Positions 13,901 to 24,130 of a stretch of DNA of 54,234 nucleotides are shown here, one piece after another. The stretch spans positions 219,612-273,845 of the forward strand of contig FN648187.1 of NCBI GenBank assembly GCA_000310025.1, given 5' to 3'. The position numbers and the translations under genes are program-made. Each line of letters opens with the position of its first letter. Position 1 is the first letter of the stretch. This DNA is from Ectocarpus siliculosus. Its lineage: Eukaryota; Sar; Phaeophyceae; Ectocarpales; Ectocarpaceae. The notes under the pieces are model-generated. The model made no database searches, was not told the origin of the DNA, and worked only from the letters and a program-made list of their open reading frames with translations.

Positions 13901-16900
13901 GCTAGAGCGAGCCATCGACGCGGGCTCGCCGTACCCGAAGGACTTGTCGCTAAGACTGCGGTGCATGCGCTCGCTGATGCCGTTGGGCGTAGGCATAAAC
14001 CACACTCGAAAATATGCGTGCAATCAAAGAATTATTGTCCGGTCGAGATTTAACGACAGGCAGTAGTCGAAGGGAGTGATGGGTTGAAGTCTTTACGGCG
14101 AATGGAAGAAAACTGGTCCTATTTCGAGTCTGTTTAAGTCCATACACTGAAATACACCAGCGAAGGGATGTGAATGTGCAAGGGTGTGATGATCGGGGGG
14201 AAGGGGCTCCTGATCGGCGGATAAATCATTGAGTTGGTATCTCGGAGTGGGGAATGGAGGCCTGCGGGGATGGAGGGATGCCTGCTGCCGTTCGTTTCTA
14301 AAACATGGGAAGGTAGAGAGAAAACATGGGAAGGTAGAGAGTTGAGAAAGAAGGGGTGTGGTGATCGTGGCTGTTCGCGTGTGTCCTCTTTTAGCATTTC
14401 TTTAGTCCTACCTTGTTGTGATACGGCACCTCAGTGTCCTTACCTTCTGCTGTCGCGTGCTAGGGCAGCAGGGGGTCAGTGAGGCTTTGTTGCCCTGCTT
14501 GGTTACACCTTCGCTTCCCTTTGTGCATTATTTCTCACCCAGTCTTTGAACATCCCCGCCCTTGCCGTACCGGTTTCCTTGCCGCTCGCTGGTCTTTCGT
14601 CCCGTCACCGTCGCCCCCCCAGGAGAACCGGCTCCTCCAGTGGACGGTAACGCACCCGGACGACATCGCCAGGAGCAATTTCCTCCAGGGCTCCCACGCC
14701 CATTTCTTCACCAATCTTGACAAGGTATGGATCAATTGAGTGTATATGTAGGCTTGCACAGACTCAAAATAATCAAGCCATTTTTTTTTCCCAATATCTG
14801 AAAAGACTTGAACCCATCCCCTTCGTCTGCTGTGGTTTTATCTCGAATGGGTAGTCTCTCTGTGTTTGTATGTAGATTTTCTAACAAAATATTTCAATAT
14901 ACCACCGGTGAAGGAGGTGGGTCATGATATCGTATCTTGATATCTTGACTCGCACAACAAAGCACGGTGCCTGGCGAGGAAGACAAGCGGAAACGAACAC
15001 GATCCTCACACTTCGATCCTCACACTTCGTGTAACACTTGTCTTCTTCGTAAGGTCAAACCGTCTGAACCGATTTCCCCAGGCGCAGAGGTAGTGAGTGG
15101 GTGGTAGACCATCCTCTTTCTTTTCAGAAAAAACATCCTACGCGATGTTAAAAAGAGTATGAATGCGTAAATGTGACTGCCAATGCTGTGTGTTTGTTGG
15201 GTGCTCTGGGAACAGCTGTCTGTATCGTTCCTTTAGATCCTTTCCGGATCTACCCGAAGAGTTCAACATGCTCAAAAATGGTGTGCGAAGTGGCACCGGC
15301 GCACCAAAAACCGATGAGCTAGACAGTCAATACCTACAGCCAGTGCCGTCGTGGATGCTGTGCGAGACGTGTATGTATGTGATACAAAGCGGTCTTCTTT
15401 TACAAAACTATATAGAGAAAAACTTGTGTGTGGGATGCCTTGCTCCTGTGTGACTTGATTGACCCCCTTCTCAAGAATTGCATCGAAAGGTGAAAATACC
15501 GACGTCCAAAATAAATGGGATGACACACCTCAGTAATAGACTTAACCCCACCACACCCGGGAAGAAATCGAGAGGTAGCTTGACTGTTGTTTCGCTTCTT
15601 ATCTATTCATCGTGTTTGTTTCCAGAATTGTATCGGAAGGCGAAAATACGGACGCCCAAAATAGACGGGATGACACACCCAATAATGCCTTAGTCGAACC
15701 CCACCACTCGTGAAGAAGATATCGAAAGTTTTCTTGACTGTTCGTTGTGCTTCTTTTTGTCTCTCTGTCGTGATTTCTGTTTTTGTAGTACGACCTGGTG
15801 GAGATGAGAGCGATCCTGGCATGCCTCCCGGACAAGTTCGAGGTGGACGATGACGGTCGCAAAGCCGCCTGGAGGGCCGAGTTCGTGCAACGGGCTAAGG
15901 GGCTGGTCGCACAGGTGAAACAGACAGGAGCCACATAGAAGGGAAAGGGAGAGAGAGAGAGAGCACGGTATGGTAATAATTTACTGTAACAGCTATATAT
16001 GTTCGGCAGTATTTAGGGTAAAATCAGCGTTGTCTTGGCATCCCATTTGGTCTGGACGCCGACTCTCACGCCATCAATGTTATCTATTTTGTTTGGACGC
16101 ACTGCTACTAGCTGTATCACAAAGTAAGAAAGTCCAAACAGACCGGAGTCCCCGCCCGCCCTCCACCTTCCGGCTGCCTGCTGTGACTGCCTTCCTTTCT
16201 ATCTCGAGCAGGATTTATCTATGCGTTTCTTTCTCTATTTAGTCGACCGTGAAGTAAAAATAATGTGTACACACCACACAATTGATGGCTGCCCACGATT
16301 GTTTGTTGTAGCATACTCCAGCCAAGTTCGACAGCCACACTCTGTGCTCCACGCTATCCCACCGAAGCAACATGTTGGCCCACAGCAACTCATTGCTACA
16401 CAGGCCAGGTAGCATATTATCAACGCGTTTGCACATACACAAACATCCCTCATTGCGTATTTTGTTCTCGCTCGTGTCTATCGTGCTTTGGGGTTTCCAG
16501 GAGAGAGGAGACACGGTCAGCGGGGGCTGGGACCCCGAGATCTCGGCCAGGCGGCAAGTGCGCCTCCCCGAGCTGAGCGCAGGGCAGGCCAGGAGGGAGG
16601 AGTACTTCTATCCGACGGCGGCGGAGGTGCAGGCCAGGGTGGACAAGCTCCGAGAGCGGCAGCGCAGGCTGGAGGTCAAGCAGGTCGACGTGGCCAAGGT
16701 GAGTTCGGCTTCCCGCGTTGTCATTAGTTGCATCGGCCGCGCTAACCGGCTGACCAATGAACGTAGACGTCAGTCTCAGTGCGATCGAAATCAGAAAATG
16801 GGCATGAAGGCCATTGTCTGGTACTCCATATGCTATGTGTGCGCGCGTTATGTGCGTGTTTCTTGAATTAACATCGTTGAAACCTGCTGAAGAAAATGAA

Positions 16901-18516
16901 AAATGTCGCGAAGCATGCGGAGTTGATTTCTAACAAGAGGCAACAGCATGAAGAATCATCAATTCTTTCGTCACCTTGATTCTCACCATCCATCCATCTC
17001 CTCACGGCCGCGCTGTCGTCGCCACTATCAGGTGAGGGACGAGCTTCTCCCCGAGGCGAGACGAGAGTACGAGTACGTCCTCGAGGACTCTCGCCACCCG
17101 TTCAACAGGGCCACGTGCAAGCCAGAGGATCTCCGGAGGGCCAGAGAAGAGGCCAAGTCGGAGGTCACCAGGTATGCATGTGTGTTTGTGGTTTTTCTGG
17201 AGTAGAACGTATTTTGTGAGAATTGGAAATACCGGTCGGTATGTATGTATGGTAGATGCGCTTTTACTGTACCATAGAACATATTTTGTGAGGATTGGGA
17301 ATACCGGTAACTCGACTCCATGCCTACATGCAAGTCAAGATTTATAATCGCTACCCCCCCCCGTCAAATAAAACCCTCACACAGGCTGTCGAAAGAGGCG
17401 AAACGCCTCGAGGGTCACGTGGAGTCGGCGGCCCGCGCGCTGCGGGAGAGCCCGTCCACGGTGGACGGCACCCTGGCGGGGGCCGCGGCTACCCGCCGGT
17501 TGCTGTCCGCAAGGAAGCTCCTCCGCTTGCAGCAGCAGCAGCAGCAGCAGCAGACGGAGACGACAGCCACCGCCACTGCTTCCGTCCCGGCACGTGGCCC
17601 GGCGGCCGCGGAGGCGGAGACGGCGGCATCCACTGCGGAGGCGGCGGCGGCGGCGGCGGAAACACCCACTGCGGACGGGCAGGTAGAGGAGGTGGAGGAG
17701 GACGAGGAGGAGTTCGAGGTGGAAGAGGGGTCGGAGGTCGAGGGAGCGTTCGACCCTAACCCCGAGCTCCGGTCGAGGCTGAGCGACAAGAGCAAGTCCC
17801 TCCGGTTCGTCACCGCGGACGAGGAGGCCGAAATCCGGAAGGAAGAGCTGGGGAGGGTCTTCTCCTGCTCCTCCCGGGGGGCCCGCGGAATGGCAGGGGC
17901 CAACGGCGGCAAGAGCAGCACCAACGGTGGCGGTGGTGATGACGCCGAGGGGGAAGACGAAACGGCCGGAGGGAAGACTTCGGCCGTCGGTGGAGGGCAC
18001 GCCAAGGACCGCATCAAGGCCTTCGGCGCGGTGCTGGAGAAGACCCTGAGCAAGACCGTGCTCGGGCGGGCCCCGGCTACCGCTCCCGGTCGGACCAGGA
18101 AGGCGGGCACCCCGCCCCGGCCGCAGCAGCGGGACTCCAACGCTGCGGCCGTCGCCGCCGCTGCGTCGTGGGAGCCGAAGTCTAAGCACTTCCGCGCCCT
18201 CCGGTCCGCGACCGCCGCCAGGAGCAGTGGCGGCTCTCGCTTGACCGGCTGCCCGAACCCGCCGCCGCCGCCGCCCCCGCCGATGCTGGGAATGCTGTCG
18301 CAGATCCGGGCCCGCGGCGGCGGCGGCGACCGGCAGAGCGGCGGTGGCCAAGCGGCGGCAGGCATCGGCGATCTTCTGGCGGAGATCCGGACCCGCGGAG
18401 AGCGGGGTGGCAGCGGCGGCGGTGGTGGCGGCGGCGGCACCCAGAGCGGTGGTTGCGAAGCGGCGGCAGGAATCGGCGGGCTTCTGGCGGAGATCCGAGC
18501 GGCGAAGCGCGGTTGA
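7682..18516 (+). CDS. Coiled-coil protein with C-terminal poly-Pro and three WH2-like motifs (putative actin-binding protein)
   Basis: Fourteen exons join with unbroken phase: 7682-7977 (5' limit uncertain), 8400-8763, 9148-9364, 9823-9948, 10156-10269, 11045-11336, 11872-11989, 12641-12716, 12907-13086, 14623-14724, 15789-15914, 16501-16698, 17032-17171, 17385-18516. From the in-frame ATG at 7830 this gives 1110 residues; a start at 8402 or further upstream is also possible. The order is a Ser-run low-complexity head, a basic segment, and a long charged helical, coiled-coil-like middle. This is followed by a better-ordered block (14623-15914, with HPDDIARSNF and YDLVEMRAIL), then more coiled coil, a Gln run and an acidic stretch (17677-17755). 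The tail has eight prolines (18258-18281) and three repeats of the form LL.EIR (18282, 18361, 18473). Poly-Pro followed by WH2 motifs is the layout of actin nucleation factors such as JMY/WHAMM. The LKKV half of WH2 is weak and there is no acidic CA tail, so the actin link is inference. The last four exons recur inverted at 51.2-53.9 kb. Confidence 0.72.
7864..7974 (+). repeat. (AGC)n trinucleotide repeat coding a Ser run
   Basis: Imperfect AGC/GGC repeats interrupted by a short GATGAGGGC stretch. In the frame that links by phase to the next exon they read as serine with some glycine. The donor GTGAGA follows directly at 7978. The other frames would give Ala, Cys or Leu runs. A length-variable site is expected. 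Confidence 0.85.
12113..12147 (+). repeat. Interstitial telomere-like (TTAGGG)n tract
   Basis: Four or five consecutive TTAGGG units (one changed to ATAGGG) inside the intron between exons 11872-11989 and 12641-12716. Shorter relatives lie at about 37197-37213 (complement strand) and 37857-37873. Confidence 0.85.
13187..14130. repeat. Tandem 438-bp units, each a long palindrome built from the upstream exon
   Basis: The string GTAGTCGAAG recurs at 13187, 13624 and 14063, giving two full units of 437-439 bp and a partial third. Each unit contains a palindrome of two arms of about 150 bp (13258-13412 / 13413-13558 and 13696-13851 / 13852-13997). Both arms closely match exon 12907-13086, one in antisense and one in sense, including the stretch coding MPVGVTGLTLSELEQ. 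The array lies in the intron directly after that exon. Flank 13130-13186 is also repeated in the unit ends, so the exon and its donor flank form a half-unit. The copied exons lack the original AAG/GTACTG donor. Confidence 0.9.
14300..14341 (+). repeat. 21-bp tandem duplication
   Basis: The sequence around AAACATGGGAAGGTAGAGAG occurs twice head to tail within an intron. Confidence 0.85.
15471..15790 (+). repeat. Tandem duplication of about 160 bp at an intron 3' end
   Basis: Blocks AGAATTG.ATCG, GGGATGACACACC, AACCCCACCAC and CTTGACTGTT occur in the same order in two consecutive units (about 15471-15632 and 15633-15788). The second unit runs up to the acceptor of exon 15789-15914. The same tandem pair is present in the inverted copy near 53934-54234. 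Confidence 0.75.
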
Positions 18517-20545
18517 GGCCGGGACGCCCCGATAGCGCCCCCAGTCGGGGAAGGGTCTTTTGTGTGATATTTTTTCACATACTGGTACCAAATGGAAAAT
18601 TTCGGTTGTATAGCATATGTTTTCTGAAACGTACGGTTAGCTACCGTTCTGGCGGGACCGTTGGTTCAGGTACTTAAGAGTTGTTGGGTCTACTGCTATT
18701 AATACTGTTGCTTCGGAACAGGTACTATGACTTGTTGTGTCTACTTTTACTTCGGAACAGAACCGAAGATGCTTGACGAAATTTTGCTTGAGAAGAAGAG
18801 GCATTCGTTCCTCTTGATGGTTGGTGTCACCACCCGGAATTTAGTCTTAGCGTCTTGGAATGGACACGGAGGCGCGGGAGAGGAAGAGATAAAGGAGAGA
18901 GAAGGTATGATGCATGGTAGGTGTTGTGTCGCTGCTTGGTGTATCGCAGCATAGTGTTTGTGTAAAAGTGCTTTTGTTTAACCCTTTACGTGTGTAGCCA
19001 GTCTACTTTTTTGTGTACCTGTGATTTGAAGTGCACAGCCTATTTTAATCTAACGTATTGTACATCCAGTGTAACACCAGTTAATTAGTGTTGTGTGAGC
19101 CTGTAACTTGAAAGCGTACTGGCAGATACGCCTGATTTTGAGACATACAGGGAGACGTGATGTGAACGTGCATGTGCAGTCAGTCTATTGTTTTACGTGG
19201 CTGTGAACTCATGTGCGCCATTGATTTTGACACAGGGAGAGGTGGGGTGAGCGAAGTGCCAGTGGTTGCCTCGCGGCTATCGTAGTCTAAGCTCTAAACC
19301 CACCTTGTTTTCATGCAGGACTTTGATAGTTCGTGGGGCGTCTAAACATTTGTTCATACATACAGGGTTAGAACTTTCCTGTGCCAGTCTTCTACTTGTA
19401 GACTGAGGTCTTCTGGGCTAATTTTGAGATATGGAGGCGAAAGGTTGGTTTCGTGCAAGCAAGGTGTTCATAACACGAAGAATGAATGGTGGTGATGTGT
19501 CGAAAGAGTTGGCGTAACGACATGCCGGGTCCCTTTGCGACAAATGGTGTGTACGTGCGAGGGGTAATAGGAGATTGGTGGTGGTTACCACAAGAGCGTT
19601 TTGCGTTTTTCCCGCCGTTTGAGGGCGGCTTTGTACCCATGCCCGTCGTTGTGCTTGTAGATTATTTCACTCACCATTACCCTTACCGATATTTTATACG
19701 GACCATCCCCATGTAGGCTAAAACGTGGGGTTGTGTAGGCATGTGTTGAGCGCGTTGCTCGCTGTGCAGAAATGGCTAAATGTTGTGAAGTAACAGGAGT
19801 GAGTATGCTAGACTACATAGACAACAACATTGTTTTTTTGGTACGGGTACCCCAGAAACGCCCTTCCTTCCTCCTGGAGGCGCTTGGGGGCTGGCTCCAC
19901 GTTGTTGGCCTTGGCCACCTCTTGGTGTTGCTGTTGAACAACGTTCGAAACTCTACCCCTATGGTTTTTCTGTCCTTCCTTACGGAGCGCGCCCACGCAA
20001 TCTGGAAGCCATACCTAGTGCTGGCCGCAAGTACACGTCCGGTTATATTGCCGGTATATATCGGTTGCCCGCGATAATGCCGGTCGGTGCAATCGGCTGG
20101 ATCGCACCGGCATTATCCCGGGACCACTACTGGACCAGCGAGGGCGGGGGAGAAGATGTCCTTACCACGTTTCTTTCCTGCAGGAAATCCTTCAACCCAT
20201 GGCCTTCGACTGTGGTTATTTCTCGAACGTGCAGTCTCTCTTTGATACATACCATGTATGGTTCCTAAGAAAGAAATCCTTGTTTCGTTCATGTCCGCAC
20301 AACAAAATCACCGAACAAAATCACGGGGGTTTCGGGTACATGTCTCGCCCCCCCCCCCCCCGTCCGTGCAGACCAAGAGGCTTTCGGCGCCACCCGTTTT
20401 GCTACATCACGCTCATCGAAGATCCTGCTAGCCCATAACACGGGCCGTGCTGCACCACACATTATTATGTGCGTCAGAGGGCTGTGTGCTTGACTCCGAG
20501 AAGGGCGTCATCTCCGCTTTGCCGGTGTGATGTAGCCGCACGAGA
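18517..20545. other. 3' flank of the WH2-like gene; no recognised gene
   Basis: This lies wholly inside the inverted repeat. Open frames of 60-100 codons exist on both strands (for example 19772-20077 on + and 19996-19808 on -, the latter Gln- and Lys-rich). They are kept in the other arm, but conservation between recent copies is no evidence of coding. Diverged short repeats around CTGTGATTTGAAGTGCAC occur at 19010-19230. A C-run lies at 20347-20360. Confidence 0.5.
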
Positions 20546-20732
20546 ATGTTGTGTCATGTTTACGCACAAGTGTTATTACACAAAGGCGTTGTTACACACA
20601 AAAGTATTGTTGTTATCACACAAAAGTATTATTGTTATCACACAAAAGTATATTATTGTTGTTATCACACAAAAATATTGTTATTATCACACAAAAGTAT
20701 TGTTATTATCACACAAAAGTATTGTTATTATC
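20546..20732 (+). repeat. AT-rich minisatellite, 19-22 bp unit
   Basis: Units of the type CACACAAAAGTATTGTTGTTAT repeat with 19- and 22-bp variants until the sequence breaks into N. The unit length shifts the frame from copy to copy, yet none of the frames contains a stop. This yields spurious open frames of His-Thr-Lys-Val-Leu character. Confidence 0.92.
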
Positions 20733-20832
20733 NNNNNNNNNNNNNNNNNNNNNNNNNNNNNNNNNNNNNNNNNNNNNNNNNNNNNNNNNNNNNNNNNNNN
20801 NNNNNNNNNNNNNNNNNNNNNNNNNNNNNNNN
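20733..20832. other. Assembly gap of 100 N
   Basis: Exactly 100 undetermined bases, the usual placeholder for a scaffold join of unknown size. It sits inside the minisatellite on the left; on the right the sequence resumes in a G-rich stretch with a run of about 30 G (20894-20922). Confidence 0.97.
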
Positions 20833-21575
20833 ACCCTTTGGGGGGGGTCCAGCCAATGGAAACATTTCGGAGGACAAAAAATCATTTGGGGGGGCATTGG
20901 GGGGGGGGGGGGGGGGGGGGAGGTTAGTTAGTGACGACACGACGGAAAAATATATATCAAAATATGGGGGTACGTCCGATTGATGTTCCTGCTATCGTCT
21001 CCATCAACTACATCAGTCCGGTACACATCTCTCTATCCGTTCAGCCATCTCCGCCCTGCTCCCTTCGGCTGCAGTCGTGTCTTCTGCCGTTCGACGTTTC
21101 CCCCCCTAGTTCTCCCTTCCCGCCCTGCTCTGCTGTCCGTTTGGTCTGCTGTTCGGTGTTTTTCTTGTTCCGTTCCTCCGCACGTGTCGTATGCTTAGCT
21201 TCTCTTGCTCCTTGTGCCATTTGACCATGATGAACATCTCCGCTCCCTGCATCACCCTTTCGTACCACGGCAGTTCCTCCGTCTTTTTCGACATGGATCG
21301 TTCATTCGGCAAATCAAAAGCGTGTGATTGGTGACCAGACTAGCACGGAAGGCACAGGTGGCACCGTAGGCCCTCGCACACTATTAGTAGTATAGAGAGG
21401 TTTATAGCAGAGCAGTTCATGCATCATCAGTGGCGGTGTCGAGCAGCGTGTTGGTGTGCCTCTCTCTGTTCTCTCTTTCGATCGCTGATGACAACGAACA
21501 ATCGCTGGTCTGGTCAACACGCACATACCAACACCATTATCCCGGGGGGGTGATAACGCACACGGTGATAACCAC

Positions 21576-21615
21576 GGAGTCTCCATGGTCAGCCATGGGC
21601 AACCATGGAGACTCC
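21576..21615. repeat. Perfect 14-bp inverted repeat with 12-nt loop
   Basis: GGAGTCTCCATGGT (21576-21589) pairs exactly with ACCATGGAGACTCC (21602-21615). The loop itself contains CCATGG. It would form a stable hairpin in DNA or RNA. No flanking gene suggests a terminator role. Confidence 0.85.
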
Positions 21616-24043
21616 ATGGTGAAAATGCCCATGTATGTACAAGACCCCTTGAGACGGCCCTTCCCTCTGTTGTGAGCCCGTTGGCAAAACGAGAAAGTAG
21701 GGCTTCAGTTGAGGCCGGGACTACCCCCGGGTTGTTATGACAGGTCATGGCTGGATTACGACCGCGGGTTATGATCCACTAGTTTGGTCATATTCTTGCG
21801 AAAGCCAGAAACAACAAACTACACTAGGTCCTGACCGGGTCCCGGGTCATGACTCTGTCGATGATGAACATGATGAACTTACCGTCGCCACATGAACAGG
21901 GTACTACATGTAGCCTCAGGGAAATAAATGACGGATGTTAAAGATGGGCCTGGAACTGAGCAGAGGCCGAATCGGTTTTGATGTAGCGATGACAGCAACA
22001 ACAACAACAGCTACTGACAGCAGACAGCAGATCAGCAGATCTCGGTCGTTGTGCCGGTTCATCGATCCAAGAACCTGCGAACCGGTTCCGTTCTTTGCGC
22101 GCTGCACGTTGCATATCTTGCCCATCCACGCAATCATGCATATCGTTTCTTGTCGTTGAAAATCCACGCTTCCTGCCTATCCTCCTGCTCCTTGCGGCAC
22201 TTCTCTCCGAACACGCTGCATCGAGGCTGCGACCAACATGTTGTTGACAGTGTGGCTTTCACCGCTCTTCCTCTTGGTCCAGGGCATCGGTGCTGGTACC
22301 GAAAAGGTGAGCGAGACGGAGAACACAGACGACACGCATTTCGTGACCTTTTCTACACGACAAGGACGGCCCTACGATACGCGAGTGCGCACGTATGTAC
22401 GCAAGTCCTTCATTGAGGTGAAAGTCGAAACCTCTTGTTTGGCATTGTGTTCTTGGATAGAGCCACACTCAGCTACAGCCGGCGGCAGGGGTGGTCGTGT
22501 GTATGGATTGATGTGGTGCCAGAAGGGTTAAGACCTAATGTGGGCGCTTGTGTGTCTACAGCAGCAGCCTCATACATATCCCTGCCCAGGGAAACCAATA
22601 GCACGCCCACCTGAAGCAGACACCATTTGCACGGTCATGCCATCCATTCTCCCCAAGAGTGCTCTATTTAGCGCAACCCTCAGCTCTCGTGCGGCGTTGA
22701 TCAACGTTAGCTGAGTGATGGGGTCATGTTCTTGAAGCGTACCTCCCTTGCAAAGAAATTTGATCAGAAAATGTTTCGGCGGTCAGATTGTGGACAGCCG
22801 CGCGTGGTTCAGCAACTAGCAACACACGCTGGGTGCTGCCGTACCCACATCCGGACCGACAATCCTTGATTACCTAGCTCGTTGCCTCTGGAAGAGGTTG
22901 TCTGTTACACGTCTCTAGGAGCAGGATGAGTGCACGTGAATACTTGTATACCAACGCGTCGTACAGAGCGGGTTATTTACAACGAAAAGCACAGCAAATA
23001 TACAACGCCCACCGCGCTTGCCTTGGTCTGTGGACCGAAGCTATACACCAATTATTTTTTGACAGAAATATCCGCCCATCCGCCCAACACACCCGCCGGC
23101 ACCCACACGCACATATTTGGGAAAGCTGTCCACGTCGCTACATTTTCGGTGACGTCACCACGATTGACTGAAACTTCGGAAGATGGAGGGATTTCGGGAG
23201 ACAGACGACGTGGACCTTTCAACGTAAGACGTAATCATAGTAATGACGGACTGTTTCTGGCTCGCTACAATGTAGATATATTGAACGGTCGCTCCGTAGT
23301 AGTAGTGGTAAATTAACCTCGTGAACACTCATAGCAGCAAATCTGATTCTCTCTCTGCATCAAAGCAAAACAAAACAAAAGTGGAAAACCCATTGTTCGT
23401 GACAGCGGGTAGACAACGGAGGAAATGTGGGGAATAAAAAATACCAACAGAAAGAAAGCTGTGTGACCTGGATGGAGGAAGTTATATGGGGAATGGACTA
23501 GAAAATAATGAATGGTGAATGTGTCCCCGACATCAGTAATGCCTCGCAAACGTGTCTACCTCCAGCATCCTATTGTTGTGTGCATGTGGGGGCACGTGCT
23601 TTGGCCAATGGCTGAGCAGCTGAATGTTGTCAATGACATAGATAGGGGGCGAGAGCCTTTTCGGCGGGAACGCTGGGGGTATGGAATACTCCCGTATTCC
23701 TATACTAGATAGGGCGGGGTAGTGAGTCGCGGGGTAGCGACTCAACACATGTACCTCGCAGTAGTCTTATCTGCAATGAATGCTGATGGTGCACGAATGA
23801 ATGCCGACACGCAGCTGCGAAGGTGTACCGATTCTGGTAAAAGTCAATCGACGGATACCCTGCGAATCGGATCCTCCTTAACACTCTCCACCCACAGAAT
23901 TTACCCTCAACTGGGAACCTCTTGTGGCCAGGACGGGTAATTCGATGGAAGTGTCACAAGGTTCTTTATAGGATCGATTCCAAGTAGAGGTGTTCTCAGG
24001 ACTGACACACATTGTGTCCATGGGAAAATGCCCAAGTCAGGAG

Positions 24044-24130
24044 AAAAAACGTGCACCCAAGGAGATTCGAACCAGTATCATCCTGCTGACGCTTAACACA
24101 GCAGCGTGAATCGTTTGTGGTGCAGCTACG
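24044..24130 (-). other. tRNA-like / Pol III-like segment (tentative)
   Basis: On the minus strand GGTTCGAATCT fits the internal B-box of Pol III genes. It is preceded by a 6-bp stem with a 10-nt loop (CTGCTG...CAGCAG, 24104-24083) placed like an anticodon arm, and followed about 15 nt later by a T6 run. I cannot fold a full acceptor stem or D arm, so it is not called a tRNA gene. A tRNA-derived SINE fragment or chance are both possible. Confidence 0.25.

Larger units (their letters stand above)
15488..20732 (+). repeat. Left arm of a large inverted duplication (about 5.25 kb)
   Basis: The reverse complement of 48977-54234 matches this stretch almost throughout, both exons and introns. Single-base changes and indels are scattered along it. 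The match runs to the right end of the window, so the true outer edge of the repeat is not visible. The inner edge is a minisatellite next to an assembly gap. The arm carries the last four exons of the WH2-like gene plus about 2.2 kb of 3' flank. One clear indel is about 63 nt present at 20138-20200 and absent from the right arm. Confidence 0.95.

Noticed and set aside
17377-18591. 404- and 387-codon minus frames opposite the WH2 exon
   Set aside because: GC-rich antisense shadows; the plus frame is supported by splice phase and motifs.
15488-20732. Long terminal repeats of a retroelement
   Set aside because: The copies are inverted, contain spliced host exons, and no gag, reverse transcriptase or integrase motifs were seen between them.
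24062-24120. Functional tRNA gene
   Set aside because: Only B-box and one stem are convincing; acceptor and D arms do not pair.
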